A stretch of DNA of 20,658 nt from Phallusia fumigata (GCA_008931825.1 QXVZ01005095.1:1-20658), one strand, 5' to 3'. Positions 10,103-20,658 are shown, numbered from the stretch's first letter. Numbers and translations are program-made. Notes: generated from the sequence alone by a model not told the origin.

Positions 10103-13100
10103 ATGAATTTTCTACTGACGAATATTCTGTTGGTGACCTATTCTTTGGGTAGGTATTTGTCAGAAAACTTTGCGAACTATTCTTATTGGTACCATTACGT
10201 GGAAAAATAAACAGTCGGCTAAGGCTGCTTGCACTGCACTGAACTCAACAGACAGCGCCCATAGCACTGTTCTTATCAGTTGATCAGAAAGGCGTCGGCA
10301 ACGGGGGATTGCGCCACTGTTGCACAGATTACGAGAGCCAATTATGCGACCTTCCAATCTAATTATTAGGGCCAACATCGCAATGTGATTGTGCAATTGC
10401 ATTATCCTCCATGCATTGACTTTGAGAGCAGTTGGAATTTCCCGTCAGGGACAGCACCTCGTTCAAAAGTGTTTAACTTGACAGTCTTGTTTTTTTAGTT
10501 TTCGTGGTCGAATCAACTCGTATTCCGACGACGCGATGTAATGGTCCAGTTTGTGTGGATCCACAGAATCGGTTGTTTGCGTGTGCGACAAAGCAAATGA
10601 AATGTTGTTACAACGAAAGTTCCGGTCAACACGTTCTAAACACAGCAGCTGGAGTTGGATTCAAATGTTGTTCCGGTGAGGAGATTTTTCATGAAAATGA
10701 ATGTGACGCAGGAATTTCAGATCCGCAAGAATCTGACTTAGGCTTGATTTTTTCTTCCCGCACAGGATCAGGGAAGGCCTTTGATTTGTCCACTCAAGTT
10801 TGCGACAATAACGAGGTGAGAGACAGAAGAGACCAATACGAGTACATGTGTGGATCAGAAGCAGCTTTTGACGTCCGAACACAAGAGTGCTGCATGATTG
10901 ACCAATTCCAAGGCAATGTGTACGACAGAGGTAATTAATGTTTCAACCACTTCAAACCTCTGTTGACTTACGTTTTAAAATGAAATGAAATCAATGATAT
11001 AAAGTTCAAAAGAAACAATTACCATCAAAATTATTAAACAAAAACCCTTTATGACAGCAGAATTATACGGAGAATGTTGCAACGGATCTTACTTGACTGA
11101 TCCTTCAACGGGTTGTTGCAATAACAGACCCTACAGCAAGCTCACCCATACCTGTTGTTACGACACCCTTCATAATGTAGAGGATGGGGAATGCTGCGTC
11201 GACCTCGTTTTTGATCCAAGGACTCACATGTGCGAAGGCGGGCTGAATATTGTCAGTATTGGTAAGTATTTCACTTGAAAACAAAAAATGTAAAAAATTT
11301 AAGCCACAGAAAAAAGTACTAGGGATCTAGGCTTTATAAACCTAGTATATTTTTAGCCACGTACGTTTTTAACATGAAAAAGTGTTTTATTGAGCGTGCC
11401 CAAAGCTAACTAATACGACTCCCCCGTTTTTATCCACAGAGGAGTACAACATGCCAAGATGTAATGGAGTAGCTTACGACGACAAGAGCGAAATTTGTTG
11501 CAACCGTCAGCGCTACAACAAAAACACAACAGTCTGTTACCGTGATCTGCAGGCTGTGAGGAAGACTTCCCCAAGTCACACTGAGGCTTGTAAAACTGGC
11601 GAACGCGATTTCATCTCATTTAACCCAGTCGGAAACAATGGCTTGAGGGTAAGCTGCAAAACTTTGACGTAACACCATTTTTAATGGTGCATCGAAATCG
11701 TTCGATCTCGTAACTTGCATTTAATGGTGTAAAATCGACAAATAAATGCGTTTTTTGTAATGCTACGAATCGATTTATATCTGTAGGGTCAAAACACATA
11801 GTAAAAAATACTTTCAGTGACTTTCCAGAATCCTTCACCATAACTTTAACGGAGTAACATAGCGCTTGTTTCATTCGCAGCGGGTATGCTTTCGAAACAA
11901 AGTGCTAGAGTTACAACTCGAAGAGGAAGTTTGCGGCGCGAATTCAAATCCCACCGTCTTCCACACTGGAAGGGATCTCTGTTGCGGGGGAGAAAAGTTT
12001 AGGGGGGCAAAGGGGGACGGCGTGAAGTGCTGTCACAACGCGGCCAGCCACTACCGTCCGTCACAAGCGACTTGCTGCAGCACTAGAGTCGACAATACAG
12101 TTGCGGAGGAAAATGGTGGAAGGTAAAAAAAACTTTTCGCTGGAATAATTGTTTTTTTAGTGTTGGAAAATGTTATGTTACGTTAACCTTAATGGGCTGT
12201 TCATGAGTAAACCATTTGTGCAAGGTCGTCCCTGTAGGCTTGCATATGCGGCGAAACAGTTGCTTCTTGAAACATTTCACCTTTACGTCCGAAATTAGCT
12301 TAACAATTGACAATTGAACATCCACCGAGTTTAGACCCAGTATTTCTTCTTCTGTTGCTACTAATCACACAACATGGCAACGTAACAACTTTACAGAAGA
12401 AATATAATTGTCTCAAAATCCGCCATTTTGTTTTATTATTTGGCAATTTTAACACACTCTTTTTTAATTTACAGGTGCTGTAGAGGTCTGGCATACGACT
12501 CAAACAAACAAATGTGCGACCAGTACGGGAACATTGTCACTGGTGAGTTTTTTTATTATTAAATTACTTGTTTAAAACAGTTTAAAACCCAACGTTCATT
12601 CTGTGGGCATGGAAACAAATTTTTAATGTTTTTAATGTAATCATCTTTGTTGTGCTTTGAAGGAATTGGAAATAAACCATTTGTTTTGTTTCAGACTGCA
12701 GCAAAGTTTCGCTTCCCAAACTGACCAAGATTGCCAAAAAAGGCATTTTCAGTAAGTATTACTCTTATTTATTTACTTTTCAACATTTCATTATACAAAG
12801 CAAAAAATGTCAAATTTCTCAAACGAGAACTTTACGGTTAAAATTAGATGTGTTTGTTGTTTAGTTTGTGCTTTTTACAAATCCCCTGTTTTTGTTGCGC
12901 AGTCTACGAAGCAGTCTTCTCGCTGGACACGCAAGCAGACAGCAACCTTGCAATTTGGAACCTTAATGAAGTGAAGCAACTCAAAGGCAAAGGGAGAAAG
13001 AAGGTAAAAGCAGAGAATTCAGGGCAAACTTACAAACTTCTTCTCAACTCTTCGGAATGCTTCCAACAAGTTGAAGAGGGGTCTTCCTATCTGGTTGTCT

Positions 13101-13222
13101 CGAAACGAGCTCTGTCGACGAAAACCCCAAAACTGTCAAAGCGTTCAAAAAAGAATAAGAAGAAACCACAGGTTTATGTTTTTCCAATAAACGGGGAGGT
13201 CGAAGCAATTTTCGGCGTGTAA
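10103..13222 (+). CDS. Galaxin-like secreted cysteine-rich protein with NTR-like C-terminus
   Basis: Eight exons (10103-10148, 10499-10930, 11058-11261, 11440-11648, 11881-12122, 12475-12542, 12695-12751, 12903-13222) join with GT-AG introns and fully consistent phases (1,1,1,0,2,1,1) to 525 residues and a TAA stop. Residues 1 to about 21 are a signal peptide (MNFLLTNILLVTYSLVFVV). Residues 29-402 hold 12 Cys-Cys pairs (for example 166/167, 179/180, 192/193, 205/206, 247/248, 331/332, 347/348, 362/363, 379/380) in galaxin-style repeats such as CNGVAYD...CCNRQRYNKNT and CCRGLAYDSNKQMC. Residues 402-525 (YEAVFSLDT, LLLNSSECF, EEGSSYLVV) resemble an NTR fold and include a basic cluster at 496-507. 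NES, NGS, NTT and NSS are potential N-glycosylation sites. Galaxins are known from coral skeletal matrix and relatives occur in other animals; an extracellular matrix role here is inference. Confidence 0.88.
10149..10498 (+). other. Galaxin-like intron 1
   Basis: 350-base intron with donor GTAGGT and a strong acceptor (GTTTTTTTAG). A minus-strand open frame of about 80 codons inside it has no recognisable family and no splice or promoter support. I see nothing else here. Confidence 0.75.
11053..11060 (+). other. NAGNAG tandem splice acceptor of galaxin-like exon 3
   Basis: The sequence GACAGCAG offers two acceptors three bases apart (exon from 11058 or 11061). Both keep the reading frame and differ by one Ala residue (AEL or EL) before YGECC. 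Confidence 0.6.
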
Positions 13223-14022
13223 TGCATCGGATTAGTCTGTGTTTTTTTATGCGTTTTTCAATGCAATCATATAAATTATCCAAGTGTACGCATGGTACTT
13301 CAAATTTATTTATTTTTAGTTTTTATACGTTACACTCGAAAAGTTCATTGCGCTCGTCCTTCACAGTCAGCATACCAAATACTGAAAACAGCATATCGAA
13401 TGCAGAAAATTATTTTTTCTAACAAATGGAAACTTCAATTGTCAATTATATTATTGCTTGTTTTCCTGTAGAACAGAGTTTATTTTTCCTAAATCGTACA
13501 GATGTTTATTTTTCGACCTTCCCCTTTTATTTTTCTCCCTTTTCCATATTTTTGCATTAATTAAATGACATTATTCTTTATGACGCAAGCGAAAGTAACG
13601 CCATTCTCTGGTTTCTCTACTTTTTAAACCCCAATTACTGTCAAACATTTTGGAGTCACATTATCGTCTTTACATTGCTATGTGATTAATATAAAATGGG
13701 ATTAATCCAAATTCTTGTTAGTGGGCCACAGTGTTTCCCAACATAATCACAGCAGGCCACTGTGTTTCACAAAACAAAATACCTTGTGCTGCGTTTTTTT
13801 CCACCAACTTCAAAATGGCTGAAACACTGCACAGAGCTGTTACTTCGCCCTTTTGGCTTTTTCCTTCATTGTGTACATTGTGCTTTTATTTTTACCGCTC
13901 TTCAGTTTTTTCCGTTGTGTTATGCTGATGTCATGACTGTTAATAACGCATGAATATATCGCACGGTATTCTGACAGCCCGTCACTGTATGCGCAGCTAT
14001 TCGTGTTGTGATGTTGCTTTAT

Positions 14023-14028
14023 AATAAA
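14023..14028 (+). terminator. Canonical AATAAA, possible poly(A) signal
   Basis: First canonical plus-strand hexamer I found after the galaxin-like stop codon, about 800 bases downstream. The weaker ATTAAA at 13560 is an alternative. Confidence 0.3.
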
Positions 14029-14066
14029 AGGTGATAAAAACAAAGCTTGTGTTGGTCATAAAGAAG

Positions 14067-14165
14067 GATATATTTAAATTCTAACATTCAGTGTTTCAAA
14101 ATAAGATGGGGAAAATGATATATTTCAATTCTAACATTCAGTGTTTTAGAATAAGAGGGGGAAAT
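14067..14165. repeat. Two-copy 50-bp tandem repeat
   Basis: Unit 1 (14067-14116) and unit 2 (14117-14165) share GATATATTT, the core ATTCTAACATTCAGTGTTT and a GGGGAAA end, with about five differences. Adjacent, same orientation, non-coding. Confidence 0.85.
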
Positions 14166-14215
14166 GACAAATAGGGTTATATTGCAGTGTTGAAATCGAT
14201 TTTTCCTACTTTACG

Positions 14216-14324
14216 ATGCTGCTTCGTGAGATTGATGCAGCAGTTTTAGCATCAGCGGTTTGGTTCTACATCTCTGCCTGGTTTGACCACCCAACTCCTA
14301 TTTATCCTCCCAAAAACAGAATCT
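14216..14324 (+). CDS. Candidate first exon of an unknown membrane-anchored protein
   Basis: ATG at 14216 opens 36 codons plus one base, ending at a consensus donor (GTAAGT at 14325). The N-terminus MLLREIDAAVLASAVWFYIS continues AWFDHPTPIYPPKNRI. Residues 8-23 form a hydrophobic stretch suited to a signal anchor or uncleaved signal peptide, followed by a proline-rich region. No family recognised. Possible downstream exons in matching phase are 15154-15182 (acceptor AACCCTCAG) and 16346-16450, but the chain cannot be followed with confidence. It may be the start of a gene that extends beyond the window, or chance. Confidence 0.35.
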
Positions 14325-16345
14325 GTAAGTCCCGTTAATTGACCCACGACCGTTAGTGACAACTCAGTACAGACTTACAAGTAGCAATCGAACTTTTACC
14401 CCAAGGGATGACGAACATTTGCAGACTGCTGCGTGCCTAACGTCTGTGTGTCGCGTGCCGCCGATTTGAAACGGTGTGGCGTGTCGCTTTGTGAAAATTG
14501 AGACAGCACTAATGGGCACATGCCACTGTCGAAAAGTGGTATGAGTCATTTTGAAACAAGAAGAAGTTGTTTGTCTAAGATCGATCGGAACAAAGACATA
14601 CCGCGCTTTTGATTGTCAGTTACTGTCTGAACCTCCTATCCCTTATACGACCACCTAAAACAGGCGCAGCAAATAACAAATTCGACAAAAAAAAGAATTG
14701 AAAAATGATTTTCCGCCAAGTCGGTGCATCATAATACAACTTTTTTTTAATACACTTTTACTTTCCGAATAGGATCTTCATGATTTTTGTGCTCTTTAGT
14801 GCTTATCTGTGCGAGACATCATCGTTTTAAGCATTAGCTTCTAATCTTTCGTGAACCATCGCCCACCTCGATCAACATCGTAAATATTTTCATGTGCTCT
14901 TGATGTGAAAACATGTGCAGATTTGTAATATAAGCCGAAACGAACTATTAAATAATGCACTATAAACACATTATGTTCAAACAGTAGAGGGGTCGTCCGG
15001 AACCACAATATCTGCGAGGCTTTGTTTTGTCTTCATTTGGATCTTTTAATCCAGCCATTTGGTCACGTATAATTCTGCCACAAAAAATGTTTGTGTTGCC
15101 CCTTTTGTTGATGTCGTTACCTAATGTTGTCTAATGGTTAATTCAACCCTCAGATGCAATATGTTTAGGGAAGATGAGGCAAGTACTTTGACCCAAACAT
15201 TGCCTTAATGTAAAAATATTGATGGATCACTTTAATATTTTTGCTTGCATAATTTTCAAATTGCCTCCCCGCCCAAAAAAATAATCGAACCGAATCCTTG
15301 CGGGGATTGCGCCCCACGTTATGTTGGGAAACGATCGTTTAAAGGCCCAGGTAAATGCCAACATGGGCTTACTACGTGAATTCCCTTGTTACGAACGAAC
15401 ATTACAACATAATTTACCCCGTTTTGAAGAGAAACACATCAAACACTTTCTATAAGTATGTGCAAGCGCTTGCTACTATAAACCTGACACTTACGTTTCC
15501 ATCTCGCCTACGCCAAAACCACAACTTCCCACACTCGGTCATAGATAGAAACAGATTTTCTCCTATGTATCGAGAGCTCTTGACGACGTCCGCGGGAATC
15601 GCTTATGTAAACTCCGGCGGAACTGAAAATGGTACTTTACTATGTGATGACAGTATGTGACGAACTCAAGACAATGTGTTAATACTTGGCATGTCAAGAT
15701 CGTACCCAAAGTGGAAACGCTTGTGTAAACTAAGATGTGGGCGACGGGTGCACTTTGGGCTCATTCAGGGCTTCTGACAAATATGTGTTCCGGTTGTTTT
15801 TACAAGCAAAAGTAAGGCCAAAGTGGACCAGGCGTGTATCAATTCGACTTGCAAACCGCTGCATTTGTAGTTGCGATGCCGAGTTTAATACAGTTTTATA
15901 AGTTTTTAATTAGGTGAATGTGAAATTAACCTACACGATAGCTTCAGCTTTCTGCTCAAATCCCAACATAAGAGTTCAACGAAATTTGAACCAACCACCC
16001 CAATGAAAGTTAGAAGACTCACAAAACACTTGGCCTTGTAAACGCAAGGCGGTAGCACTGTGCAAGCACTCGTACAGCTGCGGCATTTCTGACAGACCAA
16101 ATGTCATGATTGACATTAACGTCCTTTCCAACAGACCGCTCTTTGTTGCTTTTCATGCCCCCTTGTCAGATTAATCGCCTCGATCTCTAGGCGACTTTAA
16201 AAAACAGTCGTTTTTTCTTTTGTCGTCATTTAATTACCGGATGATATAAATCACGGCGCACTCAGATATCAGCACAACTGAATATTAAACAATAAATTTC
16301 CGTAGCTTTCGAAAGCAACGCAAACAAGAGATGATCATTAATCAG
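14325..16345. other. Stretch without a supported gene
   Basis: If the flanking candidate exons are real, this is their intron; otherwise it is intergenic. A 101-codon open frame at 15355-15660 (+) shows no domain, repeats or splice support, overlaps another open frame and is probably chance. No tRNA or other structured RNA was recognised. Confidence 0.4.
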
Positions 16346-16450
16346 CAATCCGCCACTGCGCAGTCGGGATGCGAGAGAAAACCTCCGTTGTGGACGAGGA
16401 TATTTGCCGGCACTTAAATATTGACCGCGAGGTTAGACTTTATTTGCTCA
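16346..16450 (+). CDS. Candidate coding exon, unknown product
   Basis: Between an acceptor (TTAATCAG) and a perfect donor (CTCA before GTAAGT at 16451) is an open frame whose start phase fits the exon at 14216-14324. It reads IRHCAVGMREKTSVV then DEDICRHLNIDREVRLYLL. It could instead be a first exon starting at the ATG at 16369. Charge pattern and codon use look coding, but there is no recognisable domain and the acceptor lacks a good pyrimidine tract. Confidence 0.3.
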
Positions 16451-16809
16451 GTAAGTTGGCAATGAAATGACAGAAGCATCAGGCAGGCACAAATTTATAA
16501 AAACCCATTAAAAAAACATTTTCGACAAAATATGTTGCCTAACAGGTTACGCGCTTAGCCTGTAGCATTTGCTACATTTGATACGATGTTCATCCAAAAC
16601 TAAACTTTGTCGTGTTTGGACTTGGTTTTATGGTTTTATCCTTTTTCAGGGTGATTTTACCAATTATAAACCATAGCGGAAATTTAAAAAGAAAGTGCCC
16701 GCTTAAAACAAAACCCTTTATCAAGAAAGCCTTAAAAGTTACGTAAAACACTAAGCTACTCAAAAAAGTGCCGTCATCTTATGACATCAAACATAATACC
16801 AACCCATTA

Positions 16810-16839
16810 CTTAACAGTGGAAAAATCCACCACTGTAAG
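16810..16839. repeat. Imperfect inverted repeat (hairpin)
   Basis: CTTAACAGTGG (16810-16820) pairs with CCACTGTAAG (16830-16839), giving a stem of about 10 pairs with one bulged base and a 9-base loop. An alternative inner pairing GTGG-AAAAAT-CCAC exists. Not followed by a T run; function unknown. Confidence 0.6.
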
Positions 16840-18409
16840 AAAGTTACACAGTCTCAGTGAAAAATCCCAGTCATGTCGTGTAGGCAGATGTGCTGACGTA
16901 AAAGTCGCCCACTGGTACACCAATTACACATAATAACGTCACATAGCACACTAAACAGGGGCCAACAAATCAACACGAAGCTAAAAATAGATCACTTGTT
17001 CCGTTTTTGCCTGTCGCTAGAACGGAACTGCAATAAAAAACGTAAAGATCATTACATCGCTGGAGGTGGACTGGGATTTTTCCCAATGTTTACGTCATAG
17101 TGTGGTTAGCGTGCGACGGCAAACAGTCGCGCGTTTGCTTTATGACCGCATACATTTTAGCGCTGGTGTGAGTCGGACAATCCATCAGCTTCAATGAAGT
17201 CTGGGGGCGTGGGTGATTTCGACGGATTAAAGCGTTGGTATAGTTTGCTTACGCTCGCAAGTTTGCAAGGCAAATTTTTTTGTCGCTTTTGCTTTTTTAA
17301 CCACATGGCGGCGAAAAGCCCCCTACACCTACGCAGTTTGCTAAGTTCATTTTATTTTCGGATTTGGAACACGAACCCAGCAGCAAAATCTAAACTTGTA
17401 ACGACGTTTCCAAATGACAAAAAAGGTACATCTAGACGTTTCTGGATGACAAAAAAGCGTGTGAACAAAAGAACAACTTCGCGGTTCAACTGCTGCAAAG
17501 TCGCCCATCTACTTCTGGGGGCTCAATTGGTTTAAATTGAAAAAGAGTTTTAAAGCTGACTGATACGCAACACAATGTAGAGAAAGCGAACAAAATCTGA
17601 ACTTAAGCGAAAACTGGGACACCTGGCACCTTTACGCCCAATTGCATACAATAGAAAACATAACCACGACATTAAACGGTTTCAAATGTTTGTTGATAGT
17701 TTGCGCGTGCTCCGATGATTTTCCCACCATTAAAAAGCTTTTGTTTGGGGCCAGAGATCGAAAATATTGACCCAACATAAAAGGTGGGTGAAAGCAAACA
17801 TAATGTATTCCAACGCTGCGGATGCATTGTGCTGTAGCGCACCGGAACGGCGTTGATGTTTATTTCCGGTGGTTTCAAAGTGAAAACTTGCGATAATTTT
17901 TGCCGGAACGCTATCAAATTTCTTAATTGGATCACGTGATAGGTTTGGAGTCACCCAAGCGAAACAAACGTCAACTTTCGTTGGGTTTAAGAAACATCTG
18001 AAGAGCCGACGTCAAAACCAAAAAGATCAAAGGATTTTAAACCTATCGTGTTGAAAGTTATGTGGTAACATCAGGAAAAAATAGGGTAGTATGATTAAAA
18101 CAATTGCCATGAAAAATCACAAAAGGATATTAAATGCAATTATTACCATAAATGTAATGTAACAACGGTATTACGCTTTTGAAATCCTATCAGCACATTG
18201 TAAGCGCAGTCTACGGCAAGTTTACATAAAGACCACGGTCGGTAACACAAACAATAAATCTGAAGTTATGTCCCGAATGAGTCAGAATCGATCACAAAGC
18301 GCTCGTTTACAGAACTCAGTGGTGAGAACCAATTGTCCCATTGTCCTTGCGATAACTGGGAGGGTTTGGGACCCTCCAAATTGCCGGCCCGGCTCCCGAA
18401 AGTGGCCAA

Positions 18410-18417
18410 TGACGTCA
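18410..18417. promoter_or_regulatory. Perfect CRE octamer TGACGTCA
   Basis: Lies in a G+C-richer patch (about 18340-18450), directly overlapping a CCAAT box on the same strand (CCAATGACGTCA). This pairing is typical of promoters or enhancers. Confidence 0.4.
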
Positions 18418-20264
18418 GAAAAGCGTCCGGGAACCGGTGGTCGATCTTTTGTTTGGGATATCACGTCGAATTTGCTTGTTTACAATACAACACTGTGTCT
18501 GCGATTTATTGTGTCTGTAGGTCGCAAATTTCACGGCTTTGACTTCCTCTTTCTCTTGGATAGGTAGATTTTCAGCGGTTTGGAGGCCTTTCAGTAATGC
18601 AATCGCAAACCGAACTTGTCAAAAAAGCGAAAATGCGGACTATTTCATCACAAAGGTCATTTGTCACGATGGGTAAATGCAGTGCCATTTTAGCCCGTTG
18701 TCATTGAAAAAAACTTGTATAGCAGGAAGGGGCCGTTACACATGCCCGAAGGGCGCACGTGGCTATCTTCCGAAACAGAAACCGATTACAACAGGATCGC
18801 GCAATCGGTCACTCTAATTATCACGTCACAAACGTTGTGTAAACAATGATGAAAATTTAGAGCGAAAAATGTGAATGGAAATTTTACTGTTAAATACGCG
18901 AGATTGCACAAATCTGCTGAAATTTTCGAGTTTGGTATTAAGTGTTGAGAATTGGCCTTCGAAATAATTCGTTTTGTCCATAAACATCATAAGTTCGCGC
19001 TTGATTTACCACACAACAGTAGCGTGCAAGATTTCCCATGCTGTAGCGGATGTTCATACTCACCAAAAACTTTACCCGGCAAAATTCGATTAAATCCGTC
19101 GGACGAGAAAGCTGGTCGATTGTGCGTCAACCACCCTTGACCACAAACTACCACAAGCATCCCTATTACTCGTCGGTCACGTGTTTACATCGCAGATTAA
19201 CCCGTAAGCGTTGCTGTGACAACCCACGATCATTTTGGGGGATTTTTTCTCAGTCAGTGAATAATTTTTAGAAAAAAATACAAAACGTTTTAGAAGGTTT
19301 TTTAAGCGACTTGCACCTTTAAAGTATGAAGATCAGGGTTATTCATGTGTATATTTGTGGTTAAACTATGATTTAGCAACTTACTCATCGTTAAAGTTTT
19401 ACCCATCGCCTTACAGGGTGTGGTGGGAAAATTGTGGACGCAACATCCCACTCGGTTTAAAAAAAATCCACCTGGGAAAAGAAACGTTTTTGATCTCAAG
19501 ACATTAGTGTCGCAACAAATTTAACAGAACTCAAGTGAAACTTTTCATTCATGTGCGTCAAAAATTCGTGGAAAACGAAATTACGTACGTCACCAAAGTG
19601 TCGATCCCCGATGAATCATCCAATTGTTTCGTCACCGAGGTGCTTGTGAAACAATGAAGTTCAAAAGTTTGTTAGCTCAAGATAACCCTGTGTCGCAATA
19701 TCGTCCATCACAAAATTTTCGGTCCCCACGATTTTTTAGTTTGATAAGCGTAACTTTTGATGTGCTCGGTACCGCCGGTTTCCCTCTCTCTAACATTTGT
19801 AATTGTTTTAAAAGGAGCAATGTTCCAAAAGCCTATGTGTAAGATTACGTAAGATTACAAATATTAAGTTGGAAATGAAATCGTAAATTTTCTAGTAGCT
19901 TCCACTTTTCTGTAGAGTGTTGGCATTGAACCATGCAGTTTACAGAGGTCTTGAACAAACAGGCTTGGCGTGAAAACCAAGTCAACTTCTGTCGCTAAGA
20001 AGTAAAAAAAACCTTTTGCATGACGTTTCCAGTCAGAAAACACCACCAGGTCATTTTTTTGGACGCTTCAGATTTGCCAAAGAAAGTGTCCGTACAAACA
20101 AGCTCACATGATCTGATTTTTCGTCTTTTGCGTTTGTCAATTCGCTGCAGCAAAATCGCCGGAATTTCCAACCTTTAAAAAGTGTCTCGGAAAATTTAGC
20201 AAAAACCGCTAAAAATTTCCGGGCTCAATGCAAGTGCAGTGGACCGTAACGATCTGGGAGCAGA

Positions 20265-20272
20265 TGACGTCA
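20265..20272. promoter_or_regulatory. Perfect CRE octamer TGACGTCA
   Basis: Fourth perfect octamer of the window, in a G+C-richer patch near the right edge. Motif evidence only. Confidence 0.35.
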
Positions 20273-20658
20273 AACTCGCGGCATGAAGAGTTCTCTGGCC
20301 ACATGCCGCCCAGCTGTAACCATCGAACCATACCGGTAATGAAATGTTAAAACCTGGTCCCAGAATTTGCTGGAATAGTTGTTGAGTTTAGCTTTAGCCG
20401 ATGTTGCTTTTTTTGGGAAGGGGGACACAAAAGCAAAATTATATTCTCAGAAACCCATAACTGCTTTTGTCGTGCAAATATAGTTTCTTGTGAATTTTAA
20501 GCTAAATTTGATTTTGTTTCTGAAATTGGATCTTTCAACTCACGCATGACACAAAGTTTTGAAACGCTTTTGCTCGTTGAACACATGAAAGTTTACAGTT
20601 CACAGTTATTTACCTCTCGTCGTAAACCACGTTTCACTTTCCCGAATTTGGGCAGCGC

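Larger units (their letters stand above)
13223..14215. other. 3' region of the galaxin-like gene and intergenic DNA
   Basis: No coding region supported; T-rich stretches throughout. Possible poly(A) signals are ATTAAA at 13560-13565 and AATAAA at 14023-14028. The second would imply an 800-base 3' UTR. Short open frames at 13731-13953 overlap on both strands and look like chance. Confidence 0.5.
16451..20658. other. Gene-poor right flank
   Basis: No gene can be supported over 4.2 kb. The longest frame (17194-17535, +, 113 codons) is preceded by a usable CAG acceptor and is the best remaining candidate, but it has no domain signal. The frames at 18268-18567 overlap on both strands. The region carries two perfect CRE octamers (18410-18417, 20265-20272), CACGTG-type E-boxes (near 17934 and 19178), and a GGAGGGT/ACCCTCC stem at 18359-18377, so it may be regulatory or intronic DNA. 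Confidence 0.45.

Noticed and set aside
10160-10402. 80-codon minus-strand open frame
   Set aside because: It lies within galaxin-like intron 1, with no splice sites, start context or recognisable domain.
15230-15342. Open plus-strand frame ending at a CCCAG/GTAAAT donor-like site
   Set aside because: No AG acceptor or start codon precedes the open stretch, so it cannot be an exon on this strand.
15355-15660. 101-codon plus-strand open frame
   Set aside because: No domain, no signal peptide, no splice support, and an equally open competing frame starts at 15343. Length is within chance for this window.
18268-18567. 99-codon plus-strand frame with overlapping frames on both strands
   Set aside because: Several overlapping frames in a G+C-richer patch with few stop codons. 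No protein-like signal in any of them.
20230-20352. Short plus-strand open frame near the right edge (about 40 codons from the ATG at 20228)
   Set aside because: No usable acceptor with a pyrimidine tract and no recognisable family. Patchy G+C content explains the open frame.
1-20658. tRNA, CRISPR, bacterial operon or prophage features
   Set aside because: No tRNA B-box with matching arms was found by eye, and there are no regularly spaced direct repeats or bacterial gene layout. The intron-rich genes show eukaryotic DNA.

Overview
The window looks like animal (metazoan) nuclear DNA. It is AT-rich, its genes are split by GT-AG introns of about 100 bp to 3.6 kb, and there is no bacterial gene packing. 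The protein families (Mediator subunit 6 and a galaxin-like secreted protein), compact introns and allele-like divergence of several percent between duplicated segments suggest a marine invertebrate. An ascidian such as Ciona is my best guess, but it is not proven.

Two genes can be reconstructed. MED6 lies on the minus strand from about 9.9 kb down to 1980. Six exons join in consistent reading phase to the stop codon; the short first coding exon is uncertain. A galaxin-like gene lies on the plus strand at 10103-13222. Its 8 exons are all in phase and give a 525-residue secreted protein with a signal peptide, 12 Cys-Cys pairs and a C-terminal domain that resembles an NTR (netrin-like) domain. 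The two genes are divergent and share a short upstream region (about 9895-10102) with a TATA box and a YY1-like element.

Two single-N positions (1425 and 9060) each coincide exactly with the edge of a near-identical duplicated segment: 1-1424 against 2169-3657, and 8523-9059 against 9061-9602. The simplest reading is unmerged overlapping contig ends or alternative haplotypes, not real tandem duplications. The first pair repeats three MED6 exons, so an automatic annotation may report a spurious second MED6.

The MED6 introns hold 3.6 kb of non-coding sequence with perfect CRE octamers, plus two exon-like minus-strand segments (8351-8427 and 7828-7920) on either side of MED6 exon 2 that I cannot assign. 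From 13223 to the end the window is gene-poor. It has possible poly(A) signals, a 50-bp tandem repeat, a hairpin, scattered CRE octamers, and two low-confidence plus-strand candidate exons (14216-14324 and 16346-16450), the first with a membrane-anchor-like N-terminus.
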